Below are positions 1 to 8,990 of a stretch of 64,000 nucleotides of DNA, one piece after another (positions within the stretch are counted from its first letter, which is position 1; each line of letters opens with the position of its first letter). A program made the position numbers and the translations under genes. Origin of the DNA: Tunicatimonas pelagia (GTDB taxonomy: Bacteria > Bacteroidota > Bacteroidia > Cytophagales > Cyclobacteriaceae); the NCBI RefSeq assembly GCF_030506325.1, contig NZ_CP120683.1, forward strand, positions 682,001 to 746,000. The letters are read 5' to 3'. The notes beneath the pieces are model-generated. The model was not told the DNA's origin and ran no database searches. It worked only from the letters and a program-made list of their open reading frames with translations.

Positions 1-1062
1 CAGTTGTTTACCAGCGGTAAGTATCCTACCCGCAATGTAGAAGAAAACCTGGCAGACCTCAACGGCGGATTAGCCAGCATCCGCTGGGGCATAGAAGCCT
101 TACAGCAGTTAGCGAAGCAGCACGGATCAGAATCGGCATCGCACTACATGCAGCAGATTGAAGTTCGTACTGCTCATCGCATAAAAAATCAGCTGAATAA
201 GTTAGAACAGATTTCGTATTCGGCTACTGAGTCGCTAGATGATGGTAGCGTACTAAAAGTGCAAATCACGGCTGAGCAAGAAGATCATCTTACGATCGAT
301 TTTACCGGAAGTGCTCCTACCCACCCCCATAATTTTAACGCTACTCCCGCTATTGTGTACAGTGCCGTAATGTACGTGCTTCGTTTGCTGCTAGACGAAG
401 ATGTGCCCTTGAATGAGGGATTGCTCGAGCCTGTCAAGATCGTACTGCCCGAGGACTCCATACTAAATCCAACGTTTACTGACGAACCCTCCCAATGTCC
501 GGCGGTGGTGGGCGGCAATACCGAAACCAGTCAGCGACTGGTAGACACCCTACTGAAGGCATTGGGCCTAGCGGCTAGTAGTCAGGGAACCATGAACAAT
601 GTGCTGTTTGGTAATGAACAATTCGGCTACTACGAAACCATTGGGGGCGGTAGCGGAGCGGGTAACGGATTTGCCGGAGCCAATGCCGTACACCAGCATA
701 TGACCAACACCCGCATCACCGATCCCGAAGTACTGGAATTTCGCTACCCCGTGCGCTTGGATGAATTTTCGGTTCGCCCGCAGTCCGGTGGAGTCGGCAA
801 ATGGTCGGGAGGGAATGGAATCATTCGCAAATTCACATTCTTAGCCCCACTTTCACTCACAGTGCTTACTCAGCACCGTAATACAGCTCCCTACGGTATG
901 GCTGGTGGTCAATCCGGAAAAGTTGGCCGTCAGTGGATTATCCGTAAAGATGGCTCGGAAGAAATACTGATGAATGTGGATGAAGCCGAAATGCAAGCGG
1001 GCGATCAGTTTATTATTCACACTCCGGGCGGAGGTGGCTATGGTATGGCTACTGATGATTAG
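1..1062 (+). CDS. Hydantoinase B / 5-oxoprolinase C-terminal part (partial)
   Basis: The reading frame is open from base 1, so the gene starts outside the window and only its last 353 codons are seen. The protein ends in the Gly-rich tail typical of the HyuB family (TPGGGGYG near the end), and it carries the family segments GGNTETSQR, GSGAG and RYPVRLDEFSVRPQSGG. Family members are the B subunit of ATP-dependent N-methylhydantoinase or the C-terminal half of the fused ATP-dependent 5-oxoprolinase, which opens 5-oxoproline to glutamate in the cytoplasm. Whether this copy is a stand-alone subunit or the end of a fused protein of about 1200 residues cannot be decided here. No following gene is on the same strand. 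Confidence 0.9.
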   Translation, partial: QLFTSGKYPTRNVEENLADLNGGLASIRWGIEALQQLAKQHGSESASHYMQQIEVRTAHRIKNQLNKLEQISYSATESLDDGSVLKVQITAEQEDHLTIDFTGSAPTHPHNFNATPAIVYSAVMYVLRLLLDEDVPLNEGLLEPVKIVLPEDSILNPTFTDEPSQCPAVVGGNTETSQRLVDTLLKALGLAASSQGTMNNVLFGNEQFGYYETIGGGSGAGNGFAGANAVHQHMTNTRITDPEVLEFRYPVRLDEFSVRPQSGGVGKWSGGNGIIRKFTFLAPLSLTVLTQHRNTAPYGMAGGQSGKVGRQWIIRKDGSEEILMNVDEAEMQAGDQFIIHTPGGGGYGMATDD

Positions 1063-1172
1063 TATTTTCAATCTGAAACGAAGATCATGAGTTACGCAAA
1101 GTGCAAAAAACGATAATCAGCAACTTAACATATTGTCAACTATCAATTACCTATTATCCATTGTCAATTAGT

Positions 1173-1616
1173 CTAAATATGAGAAATCTCAGATAGTTGC
1201 TGGGTGTAGAGTTGAAGGGCTTGCTTCATATCTACTTGCCGTAGCTCCAGCATGGTCTCGAGCCCTTCCAGCTTAGCATCACATAGTTGCGTTTTAGAAA
1301 TCTTAGCGGCCAACCCGTTTGATTTTAGCATACCGTTGGCAATTACGGCTATCACCGACAGTACGGACGCTGCCAGACAAAGTGCCTGCCAGACCGGAAC
1401 TCCAAAGGACACCACATCTTTGGCCGAGCTAATAAATCCTTCACCTCCAACCCCTGGCCCGGCGGTTATTGCTGCCGCTAACGCTCCGGCAATAATAGAA
1501 GAGTTGATCAACTTGGTGTTTTGTGGTTCGGTTTTACGAAGATAGTTCGCCAGCTCCTGTCGTTTGGTTTTGATCTTAGCTAGCAGCACATCTTCGTCGG
1601 TTGCATTCTCCGGCAT
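1173..1616 (-). CDS. Small two-helix membrane protein, unknown function
   Basis: A 147-residue protein of no family I can name with confidence. A charged N-terminal helix (about residues 8-32, rich in Lys, Arg and Glu) is followed by a hydrophobic Ala/Gly-rich segment at about 38-58 and a second one at about 72-96. A C-terminal helix of about 45 residues is likely to form a coiled coil (LEGLETMLELRQVDMKQALQ). The layout of two membrane segments flanked by helices recalls SLATT-type small membrane proteins, but that is only a resemblance. It stands alone, converging on the upstream hydantoinase gene. It lies about 180 bp beyond the stop codon of the MFS gene on the same strand. Confidence 0.6.
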   Translation of the reverse strand: MPENATDEDVLLAKIKTKRQELANYLRKTEPQNTKLINSSIIAGALAAAITAGPGVGGEGFISSAKDVVSFGVPVWQALCLAASVLSVIAVIANGMLKSNGLAAKISKTQLCDAKLEGLETMLELRQVDMKQALQLYTQQLSEISHI

Positions 1617-1799
1617 AGGTCAGTTTTTTGGTGAAATATAAAGCTTATTCCAATGGAGTGGAAGTTAGCAATCCGAAGATCGGAGACTAATCATGCTCAA
1701 ATTTAGGGCTCCGATCGCTATTTTCAATTTCTAGCTAGATTTCTAATTCGCTCGCTAACCGACATCCATCTTCCAACTCCGGTCTTCCACCCTAACAAA

Positions 1800-3143
1800 T
1801 CAAACCTCGGTAGCTTCGTCATCAATATCATCCACAAAAGTTACCAACAAACCGGCTAAGATCATAGCCACCCCGCCCAACATCAGCACATAGATTGCCT
1901 GATTATCAAAGAAAGTCCGGGAAATAAACCCTAACGTACCCGAAGCAATAATCTGCGGAATTACGATGAAGAAATTAAAAATGCCCATATAAATTCCCAT
2001 TTTAGACGGGGGCAATGATCCGGCTAAAATAGCGTAGGGCATGGTTAAGATGCTGGCCCAGGCAAAGCCGACCCCCAGCATAGCAACCAGCAGTATATTG
2101 GGGTCTTGAATAAAGTAGATAGAGATTAGACTCAACCCACCAATGCATAAACCAATCAGATGCACTCGCTTTCGGCCTAAGCTCTTCGCCATGCGGGGAA
2201 GAAGAAAGGCCAGTACCGCCGAAAAGCCATTGTATACCGCGAAGCAAACTCCTACCCAGTTGGCCCCTTCGTTGTAGAGCTCCGAGGTGGCATCAGTAGT
2301 ACCGTACACGTGGCTAGTCACTGCCGACGTTGTGTAGAGCCACATGCAAAACAAAGCAAACCACGTGAAGAACTGGACCACTGCTAACTGCACCATCGTT
2401 TTGGGCATCTTAACAAAATCGGTAAAAATCTGCTTGATCCCTTCATCCACCAGCTCAGTGCCTTCTTCTCCGTTGTAGCGACGGAACTCTTCCGGTGGAT
2501 ACTCTCGGGTGCGTAGTACTGACCAGAAGACCGCCGTGAAGAAAGCAAATCCGCCCAGATAGAACGACCACTTCACCGAGTCGGGAATTTGCCCTTCGGG
2601 AGCAGTGTTGGCCACGTCGAACCAATTAGCCAGCATATACGGCAAGGCCGAAGCCACCACCGCACCTACTCCAATAAAAAATGTCTGTACGGCAAAGCCC
2701 ATTGTCCGCTGAGCCGAAGGCAGCATATCGGCTACCAAAGCCCGGAAAGGTTCCATTGAGATGTTAATGGATGCATCCATAATCCACAGGGTTCCGGCGG
2801 CAATCCACAGCACCGGTGAGTTGGGCATAATCACTAGCGCAATACTGGCGAGTATGGCACCTACTAAAAAAAATGGTCGTCTTCGCCCCAGCGTAGGATG
2901 CCAGGTACGATCGCTGAAGTACCCCACAATAGGTTGCACTAGTAGGCCGGTGGTAGGAGCGGCAATCCATAAAATCGGAATATCATCTACACTGGCTCCT
3001 AGTGTCTCGAAAATACGGCTGGTATTGGCATTTTGTAACGCAAAGCCAAACTGAATACCCAGAAAACCAAAGTTCATATTCCAGATATGCCAAAAGCTCA
3101 AGCGAGGTTTTTCTACAGGAGCAGTGGTAGTACTTGGAGTCAT
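1800..3143 (-). CDS. MFS transporter, SLC45/GPH-like sugar carrier
   Basis: A 447-residue protein with about 12 hydrophobic helices. The segment DRTWHPTLGRRRPFFLVG (about residues 78-95) is the cytoplasmic loop motif between helices 2 and 3 seen in the SLC45-like/sucrose-transporter branch of the major facilitator superfamily. The sequence QPIVGYFSDRT just before it fits the same branch. Bacteroidota members of this branch are often annotated as maltose or sucrose:proton symporters. No sugar-metabolism gene flanks it here, so the substrate is inferred only from the family. The ATG start is preceded by an A/T-rich leader without a clear Shine-Dalgarno sequence. Confidence 0.85.
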   Translation of the reverse strand: MTPSTTTAPVEKPRLSFWHIWNMNFGFLGIQFGFALQNANTSRIFETLGASVDDIPILWIAAPTTGLLVQPIVGYFSDRTWHPTLGRRRPFFLVGAILASIALVIMPNSPVLWIAAGTLWIMDASINISMEPFRALVADMLPSAQRTMGFAVQTFFIGVGAVVASALPYMLANWFDVANTAPEGQIPDSVKWSFYLGGFAFFTAVFWSVLRTREYPPEEFRRYNGEEGTELVDEGIKQIFTDFVKMPKTMVQLAVVQFFTWFALFCMWLYTTSAVTSHVYGTTDATSELYNEGANWVGVCFAVYNGFSAVLAFLLPRMAKSLGRKRVHLIGLCIGGLSLISIYFIQDPNILLVAMLGVGFAWASILTMPYAILAGSLPPSKMGIYMGIFNFFIVIPQIIASGTLGFISRTFFDNQAIYVLMLGGVAMILAGLLVTFVDDIDDEATEV

Positions 3144-3673
3144 TATTACAGAAATTATAGGTTAGAATGCTTACTCGCACTAATGAAGTAAATTTGGCAA
3201 AAACAACTCAACTTCTCTAATGTAAATACTATTTTTATAACCCGATTCTCTGAACTACTACTTTTTCCTAAAATCCCCCGCTACCTCGCTAGGTAGTTCC
3301 TCACAGAAAAATTACGTGATTTTGATAACTGACAACCATCCTATTAAGTAAGTTGCTTATCTACCCAGTATCCTTTCTTTTCGCTGTTGAGGTATGATTA
3401 ATTGATAAAATCAGTAGACGATCGCGTTTTCATTTACAACTTTGAGAAAATTTCTGATTATAAATAAAAAAACTGTATAAATTGATTATAGCGTTTGCGC
3501 TTACCGAAATTCCTTCATTACCTTTGTCAGACAATTGCATTTCCACTGCCCCGCCAAACAATTCGCCTGAATTTCAATTAGATATATTAGAAGCTCGTAC
3601 TAATTTTCTGTATTTCCAATTCCCTTTTATAAACCAAATTTTTCATTCACTCTGTAACTAAAACTATTAAGTT
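3144..3673. other. Intergenic region between divergent genes
   Basis: About 530 bases between the divergent MFS gene and the histone-like gene, mostly A/T-rich. The only feature I can support is the promoter listed separately at 3494-3526, reading rightward. I saw no tRNA-like clover-leaf, no conserved reading frame and no clear terminator. Confidence 0.5.
3494..3526 (+). promoter_or_regulatory. Bacteroidota-type promoter for the histone-like gene
   Basis: TTTG at 3494-3497 and TACCTTTG at 3519-3526 are separated by 21 bases. This matches the known Bacteroidota housekeeping consensus (-33 TTTG, spacer about 17-23, -7 TAnnTTTG). It would start transcription near 3533 and give a leader of about 140 bases before the start codon at 3674. 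This is a sequence match only. Confidence 0.5.
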
Positions 3674-4108
3674 ATGGCAAAATCAACGAAAACCACTAAA
3701 GCAACAGCCGCTAAGACCACCAAACCGGCTGCCGCGAAGACAACAGCAGCCAAAGCTGCTCCTAAAGCTAAAGCTGCTCCTAAGGCTAAAGCGGCACCCA
3801 AGTCAGCTCCCAAAACAAATGGCAAGGCTACCGCTAAGGTTTCGGCAACAAATGCTGCTGAGAAATTAGCGAAAAGCTGCCAGGAAGCGTCGACTAAATT
3901 TGAAAAAATGGATGGCGCTAAGTACACTGAGATTAAAGAAAAGTTAGACTGGTGCGTAGGTAGCTACGGCTACGACAAGAATCCTGCAGGATTAAAAGAG
4001 TACGGTGCTAAAGCGGCTGACTTACTTAAAGAAGTAAAGAAAGACAAGCCCCGTCAGGTATCACAAAAGCTGATTGACGACATAGAAAAGTCAATAGCTA
4101 GCTTGTAG
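3674..4108 (+). CDS. Histone-H1-like Lys/Ala/Pro-rich DNA-binding protein
   Basis: A 144-residue protein in two parts. Residues 1 to about 58 are almost only Lys, Ala, Thr and Pro, with repeated AAPKAK units, like the tails of histone H1 and bacterial Hc1/HupN-type proteins. Residues about 62-144 form a compact helical domain containing the segments KLDWCVGSYGYDKNP and LLKEVKKDKPRQVSQKL. I believe this domain occurs alone or with a basic tail in other Bacteroidota proteins, but I cannot name it. The inferred role is nucleoid binding or compaction. The gene is monocistronic: its own promoter lies 150 bases upstream and a strong terminator follows directly. High expression is suggested but not shown. 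Confidence 0.8.
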   Translation: MAKSTKTTKATAAKTTKPAAAKTTAAKAAPKAKAAPKAKAAPKSAPKTNGKATAKVSATNAAEKLAKSCQEASTKFEKMDGAKYTEIKEKLDWCVGSYGYDKNPAGLKEYGAKAADLLKEVKKDKPRQVSQKLIDDIEKSIASL

Positions 4109-4130
4109 TCTAACCTTTAGATATTTCATT

Positions 4131-4165
4131 AAAAGCCATCTCTTCAACTTGAGATGGCTTTTTTT
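4131..4165 (+). terminator. Rho-independent terminator after the histone-like gene
   Basis: AAGCCATCTC (4133-4142) and GAGATGGCTT (4151-4160) pair perfectly over 10 bases around an 8-base loop, followed by a run of T to 4165. It lies 22 bases after the stop codon. Confidence 0.9.
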
Positions 4166-4264
4166 ATCTATAGCACTACAATATTATGTGTTGGGTTTTG
4201 TAATTTTAGCATCGGACGGCAATCACCCGCCATTCCTATGACAGCCTAAACACCTGACCACCTA

Positions 4265-5878
4265 ATGAAGCGACTCTTTTCTTTCATCGCCCTCTGTCTT
4301 GCCTATACTCCGTTTCTAATTTACGCCCAAGACGATCCGATTCCTCGCGCCCCTGAGCGGAATGAAGGGGAAGGGCCGTTTCCTCAGCTCATTATTCGTG
4401 GAGCCACGCTCATTAACGGAGCTGGTTCACCCCCCATCGGCCCGGTAGATGTGGTTGTGGAAAATAATCGCATTACTGCCATTAAAACCGTGGGCTATCC
4501 GGGAGTGCCTATTAAGACGGAAAGACGTCCGACATTAGAAGAGGAAGGAAGAGAAATTGATGCCGCCGGAATGTACCTGCTGCCGGGGCTAGTAGATATG
4601 CACGGGCATATTGGCGGAAGAGGGCAAGGCACCCCCGCCGAATACGTCTTTAAACTTTGGATGTCCCACGGCATTACTACTGTGCGTGACCCCGGTAGTG
4701 GTAACGGACTGGAATGGACCCTTGACCAGCGAGACAAAAGCGCAAAAAACACCATTACGGCTCCGCGTATTCAAGCATATACCTTCTTCGGACAAGGATT
4801 GGAAAACGGAGTGAACAGCCCGGAAGAGGCCCGCGCTTGGGTGAAAAGCATTGCCGAAGAAGGGGCGGATGGCATCAAATTTTTCGGGGCCCGGCCTGAT
4901 ATTATGGAAGCTGCCTTAGATGAGGCTAAGAAATACGGCTTACGCTCGGCTTGCCATCACGCCCAGCTCAATGTTGCTTGGCTCAATGTGCTAAATACCG
5001 CCCGAATGGGCCTCACCAGCATGGAGCACTGGTACGGCTTGCCCGAAGCCCTGTTTACTGAGCGGACTATCCAGGACTATCCGCTGAACTACAACTACCA
5101 GAACGAGCAGCACCGCTTTGGCGAGGCCGGACGACTCTGGCATCAGGCGGCTGAACCAGGCTCTGACCGTTGGAACGAGGTGATGGACGAACTGATTGAG
5201 TTAGACTTTACCATTGACCCGACGTTTAATATTTACGAAGCCAACCGCGATCTGATGCGAGCCCGCACAGCTGAGTGGCACGCAGACTACACCCTTCCGT
5301 CTCTCTGGAAATTCTACGAACCCAGCCGGGTTTCTCACGGTTCTCACTGGCATAGTTGGGGCACTGAAGAAGAGATAAACTGGCGGCAGAATTACCTCCG
5401 CTGGATGCAGTTTGTAAACGAATACAAGAACAAGGGCGGACGAGTAACTACTGGCTCTGATTCAGGCTTTATTTACCAACTTTACGGCTTCGCCTACATT
5501 CGTGAACTGGAACTGCTCCGAGAAGCGGGGTTCCATCCGCTAGAAGTAATCCGGGCAGCGACACTTAAGGGAGCAGAGGCACTCGGAATGAACCAGGAGA
5601 TTGGTTCAGTTGAAGTAGGCAAACTGGCCGATATGATTTTGGTAGAAGAAAACCCGCTAGCCAATCTAAAAGTGCTCTACGGCACCGGTGCTATTAAGCT
5701 AAACGAAGATAACGAAGTGACCCGCGTGGGTGGCGTAAAGTATACTATCAAAGACGGAATTATCTATGATGCTAAGGCCCTACTGGCTGATGTGAAAGCG
5801 ATGGTCGATCAAGCTAAAAAGGAAGCTGGTATTGAAGAATTGGCTCAACCAGGAACCGTTCAATCTACGGAAAAATGA
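4265..5878 (+). CDS. Exported amidohydrolase-family metal-dependent hydrolase
   Basis: A 537-residue protein with a signal peptide (residues 1 to about 21, cut after YAQ). It has the TIM-barrel amidohydrolase layout: GLVDMHGH with metal ligands H113 and H115, a likely carboxylated lysine K205 in DGIKFFGA, HH at 231-232, H255 in SMEHW and catalytic D399 in TGSDSG. The C-terminal segment GKLADMILVEENPLANL is the usual closing strand of the family. Bacteroidota carry many such periplasmic enzymes annotated as imidazolonepropionase- or prolidase-like, and the substrate is unknown. The TPR gene 90 bases downstream is on the same strand and may be co-transcribed. Confidence 0.88.
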   Translation: MKRLFSFIALCLAYTPFLIYAQDDPIPRAPERNEGEGPFPQLIIRGATLINGAGSPPIGPVDVVVENNRITAIKTVGYPGVPIKTERRPTLEEEGREIDAAGMYLLPGLVDMHGHIGGRGQGTPAEYVFKLWMSHGITTVRDPGSGNGLEWTLDQRDKSAKNTITAPRIQAYTFFGQGLENGVNSPEEARAWVKSIAEEGADGIKFFGARPDIMEAALDEAKKYGLRSACHHAQLNVAWLNVLNTARMGLTSMEHWYGLPEALFTERTIQDYPLNYNYQNEQHRFGEAGRLWHQAAEPGSDRWNEVMDELIELDFTIDPTFNIYEANRDLMRARTAEWHADYTLPSLWKFYEPSRVSHGSHWHSWGTEEEINWRQNYLRWMQFVNEYKNKGGRVTTGSDSGFIYQLYGFAYIRELELLREAGFHPLEVIRAATLKGAEALGMNQEIGSVEVGKLADMILVEENPLANLKVLYGTGAIKLNEDNEVTRVGGVKYTIKDGIIYDAKALLADVKAMVDQAKKEAGIEELAQPGTVQSTEK

Positions 5879-5968
5879 TAGATTTGTTGGTTGTGAAAAA
5901 ATCCTTTTTATGCTCGTGTTTTCATGCGTCACTTTTTCAGCCTATCGCGTGGATCTAATTTACATGTT

Positions 5969-6622
5969 ATGCACTACTTTTTAAGCCTATTAATTACTCT
6001 TCTAACCAGTCTGGCAGTCTACGCACAGCAAAACGAAGAGGAAGAAGTAATTATAAATAACGAAGCCAATGGCATTAACAACCAAGGCTACGAAGCAATG
6101 GAACAGGGCGACTACGAGCGGGCGAAAGAACTATTTCGCCAAGCCATTGCCATCGATTCTTCGGCAGTGATCTACTACGAGAACCTAGCGTTAGCCTGCC
6201 AGCAATCGGAAGATCAGGCCGGAGTCATTCAGTGCTACCAACTGGCGAAGCAAAACCTTCCCAACAACCCAACTATGTTTTACTACAGTGGCGATGCACT
6301 GCAAAACGCTGAACGCTACGAGGAAGCTATCCGCGACTACGACCAAGCGATTGCACTTAGCAACTTGGAGCCTACTGACCTATTACACTTCTTTTACTTT
6401 AACCGAGGCAATGCCTACCTTAAACTGAAAGACTTTCAGACGGCGGTGGACAATTATGGTCAAGCTCTGGAAGTATTTCCTCAACATGCTGCTTCTTACG
6501 CCAACCGGGGCATGGCCCGCTACAATCTAAAAGATAAAAAAGGCGCCTGCACCGACTGGCAGCAAGCCTACGATAATGGCTACGAACCTGCGGCTAGCTA
6601 TCAGCAGAAGTATTGCGAGTGA
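5969..6622 (+). CDS. Exported tetratricopeptide-repeat protein
   Basis: The start at 5969 is chosen because MHYFLSLLITLLTSLAVYAQ then forms a clean signal peptide. An in-frame ATG at 5924 would add 15 polar residues in front of it. The mature part consists of about four to five TPR units: GYEAMEQGDYERAKELFRQA, then units around CYQLAKQNLP, AERYEEAIRDYDQAI, KLKDFQTAVDNYGQAL and DKKGACTDWQQAYDNGYE. The Cys in the last repeat (KGACTDWQQA) is typical of Bacteroidota TPR proteins. It is probably a periplasmic protein-protein scaffold with unknown partner. Confidence 0.8.
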   Translation: MHYFLSLLITLLTSLAVYAQQNEEEEVIINNEANGINNQGYEAMEQGDYERAKELFRQAIAIDSSAVIYYENLALACQQSEDQAGVIQCYQLAKQNLPNNPTMFYYSGDALQNAERYEEAIRDYDQAIALSNLEPTDLLHFFYFNRGNAYLKLKDFQTAVDNYGQALEVFPQHAASYANRGMARYNLKDKKGACTDWQQAYDNGYEPAASYQQKYCE

Positions 6623-6696
6623 GACTTTGAGATTAACAATAAATAGCATCCACCAGCTCTTCTGGTTACGTGTAACACGTTTGACTAGGACATATT

Positions 6697-7035
6697 CTAC
6701 CGAGCGTAGTTGCCAATGAGTCGGCGATAATTACCAATATTAACGATACCAATCAATAGGATTATAAATAACAATAACGAGCTTATTATTTTCGTATATA
6801 CTCCTAATTCCTGACCGACTAGTATGAATAATGCTGAAAAAACTGCCGTGAGTAACGCCCCCAAGAAGAGTTTCAATGAGATTTTCAGTTGATCTTTTAC
6901 CGTTTTCTTGTAAGCTATTTCAGCTTGAACCATGTGCATCACCTGATTCTCAAAATGCTGATTGGGCAGCGTTCTTGCTCCAGCCTTCATCATAGCGCTG
7001 AGCGTTTCATCATTAAACTCTTCTGATTCTTTCAT
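6697..7035 (-). CDS. Two-helix membrane protein, probable anti-sigma partner
   Basis: A 112-residue protein. The soluble N-terminal segment (residues 1 to about 45, including LPNQHFENQVMHMVQ) has the look of the cytoplasmic arm of small Bacteroidota anti-sigma proteins. Two hydrophobic helices follow at about 53-72 and 82-100, and the tail is basic. It is the last gene of a four-gene leftward operon and starts 12 bases after the stop codon of the ECF sigma gene, the normal place for an anti-sigma factor. The anti-sigma role is inferred from position and shape; I see no zinc-binding HxxxCxxC motif. Confidence 0.6.
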   Translation of the reverse strand: MKESEEFNDETLSAMMKAGARTLPNQHFENQVMHMVQAEIAYKKTVKDQLKISLKLFLGALLTAVFSALFILVGQELGVYTKIISSLLLFIILLIGIVNIGNYRRLIGNYAR

Positions 7036-7047
7036 CGATCTCCTTTT

Positions 7048-7569
7048 TTAATCTATTCCGAGATGAGTACGTATGCTTTTTCTGGCTCTATGCAGGATAA
7101 CCTTCGTATTTGCCATAGACCAACCGGTAATTTCCACGATTTCTTTCAGGCTATTTTCTTGTTGATAGAATAGCGTAAGGGCTAAACTTTCGTTCGCAGG
7201 GAGTGCTTGAATCGCATGAAGTACTAACGCTATTTTCTCAGATTGTCCTTCCTGGGTAGAATCAACTACAGAATCCTTAACTTCGGCTACTGGCTGGATG
7301 AATCTATTCTTCTTTAGTTTTCTCAGCCGCTGAAAAGATTCATTTACAATAATGCGGTAAAACCAGTTTTTAAACGAAGTTGTTCTCTTGAATGATTTCA
7401 ATCCGGAGAATGCTTGCATGAAAGCATCTTGCACAATTTCTTCGGCATAATGATCGTCCTTAACGATAGATACAGCAATATTGAAAGCCATGTCTTTGTA
7501 GTTTGTTAAGAAGTGGCGGTAGGCTTTCGTATCTCCTGCCAATACCCGATCCATATACTCATCATCCAT
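7048..7569 (-). CDS. ECF RNA polymerase sigma factor
   Basis: A 173-residue sigma-70 family protein of the extracytoplasmic-function class. Region 2 lies at about residues 10-80 (EEIVQDAFMQAFSGLKSF, then SFKNWFYRIIVNESF). Region 4 lies at about 115-170 (LPANESLALTLFYQQENSL, then a helix-turn-helix around ITGWSMANTKVILHRARK). Regions 1.1 and 3 are absent, as expected. It overlaps the upstream DUF6249 gene by 8 bases, implying translational coupling, and is followed after 12 bases by a small membrane protein that is its likely anti-sigma factor. Confidence 0.92.
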   Translation of the reverse strand: MDDEYMDRVLAGDTKAYRHFLTNYKDMAFNIAVSIVKDDHYAEEIVQDAFMQAFSGLKSFKRTTSFKNWFYRIIVNESFQRLRKLKKNRFIQPVAEVKDSVVDSTQEGQSEKIALVLHAIQALPANESLALTLFYQQENSLKEIVEITGWSMANTKVILHRARKSIRTHLGID

Positions 7570-7936
7570 TCTTTTTTTCTAGCTTCTTTCGGATGAAGTG
7601 GTTAATTACAAAGGATACACTTACACAAGCTCCGAGAATGAAGGTGATAAGCAAGCCTTTGAGTAGCTCCAGGTCCTGCTCAAAATGATATACGAATAGC
7701 GCAATCAGCAAAAAAGCCAGGCTTAAGCCAAAACCAACTACTCCGGTAGTTAGCCAGGGAAAAACGAACTTAAAGTTGTTCCTTTTCTGAATGGCGATGA
7801 TGTTTTCTAGTGTTTCGCCTTTCTCCAAGAGGTACATCCGTTCACTGTTTCTAGCCTTCTGGTAAAATAACCATGCTAGTAGCAGAGCAATAACAACAGA
7901 TACAACGATAATACAAAAGATAATATAGCCCACCAT
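7562..7936 (-). CDS. DUF6249-type membrane protein
   Basis: A 124-residue protein with three hydrophobic helices (about residues 3-24, 55-80 and 90-108). A short conserved juxtamembrane segment, NSERMYLLEKGE, is typical of DUF6249 proteins found next to ECF sigma genes in Bacteroidota. The last codons overlap the start of the sigma gene. It sits between an exported NTF2-like protein and the sigma factor, so it may help relay an envelope signal to the sigma/anti-sigma pair; this is inference from position. Confidence 0.75.
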   Translation of the reverse strand: MVGYIIFCIIVVSVVIALLLAWLFYQKARNSERMYLLEKGETLENIIAIQKRNNFKFVFPWLTTGVVGFGLSLAFLLIALFVYHFEQDLELLKGLLITFILGACVSVSFVINHFIRKKLEKKNG

Positions 7937-7971
7937 AATCGTGTATTAATCAACCAGTTTAGTTATGAAAT

Positions 7972-8748
7972 TCAGTTAGCTTTAGGCGCAATCATTTCGC
8001 CATTAGAGCCGCTCATTTTTAGCCCCGTAACGGTGCCTTCATTTGATACCATAAAATAAAGTTGCATCTGTTGGCTTTCATCTATGAACTGATGATTCCC
8101 AATAGGTTTGATGGCAACTTTTTGTCCTTGAGCATCACCGTACAGCGTATCACCTTCTAAAATGATTGACAGAACAAAATCTGGCGCAAACGGATAATTG
8201 CCCAAGTAAGAAGATAAGCTATCGGAAGATAACGCAGTGCTGGTAGCGTCTGTGGTGATGATAGGTTTAGTGGGTTGATGATCGTAGCTTATAATTCTTG
8301 AAACCACCCAATCGTCATTCTCAAGTAGCCAAAGGTGTGTAAACCTAGCGGTAGTATTACCAAAAGTATGTATGCCGGATTGTAGAGCACCATAGAGGTG
8401 CCCCTGATCGTAGAGCGGAAACACCGCGAGACTTGTATCTACTAAGACCCGTAGGGCACGGTTCTTTTCTGCATGACAAAGGCCTTCTTTTAATGATGCT
8501 ACCAAGGAAGAGATGGAACTAGTGATTCCTTCTTGGTCATGATAAAACTCAAGATCCTGAGCCAGCAATGATTCAACCTGTGCCAAATTGCATTGGTTGA
8601 ACCCTACTGCGAACAGTAGGCTATCTTTCTCTTTTAAAGCTTCAAATAGTTCTGAACTCGATGGGACTTGCGCCTTAGTAGCTTGTAAGCTAAGTGCATT
8701 TATAATGACTACAATTATCATAATCATGGGGAACGATCGCTTTACCAT
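7972..8748 (-). CDS. Exported DUF4440/NTF2-like protein
   Basis: A 258-residue protein with a signal peptide (residues 1 to about 26, ending TKAQ). Residues about 33-155 look like a DUF4440/SnoaL (NTF2-like) fold: alternating helices and strands, ending in a strand around THLWLLENDDWVVSRIISYD. Residues about 175-255 resemble the small DUF3471-type beta domain (SYLGNYPFAP, then LYFMVSNEGTV). It is the first gene of the four-gene ECF-sigma operon. Its role there is unknown; it could bind a periplasmic ligand. Confidence 0.7.
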   Translation of the reverse strand: MVKRSFPMIMIIVVIINALSLQATKAQVPSSSELFEALKEKDSLLFAVGFNQCNLAQVESLLAQDLEFYHDQEGITSSISSLVASLKEGLCHAEKNRALRVLVDTSLAVFPLYDQGHLYGALQSGIHTFGNTTARFTHLWLLENDDWVVSRIISYDHQPTKPIITTDATSTALSSDSLSSYLGNYPFAPDFVLSIILEGDTLYGDAQGQKVAIKPIGNHQFIDESQQMQLYFMVSNEGTVTGLKMSGSNGEMIAPKAN

Positions 8749-8790
8749 AGCTTTTTTTTTAAAATTTGGGATTTAATGAATTTTCCCCAA

Positions 8791-8820
8791 TAGGATGGTA
8801 GGATAGCGAGGAAGGTTACA
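8791..8820 (-). promoter_or_regulatory. Possible ECF-type promoter of the sigma operon
   Basis: On the minus strand TGTAACC (8820 to 8814) is followed about 16 bases later by CATCCTA (near 8797 to 8791). The AAC-centred -35 and the pyrimidine-rich -10 with this spacing resemble ECF promoters, which would fit autoregulation by the sigma factor in the operon. The leader would be roughly 35 bases. The match is by eye and weak. Confidence 0.35.
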
Positions 8821-8990
8821 AAACCAAAAAAAAAGTTTTGCGGTAATAATTTTAGAGGCTGGATTTAGAACCAGAAAAACAGGTACTCTAGTACTCTCAG
8901 ATCGCTACGGCTCAGAAATCACAGTGCAAAATTTAGTTACACTGGTTGTAAATAGTATTGTGCTACGAAGGGTTGATTCGCGTAATCATA

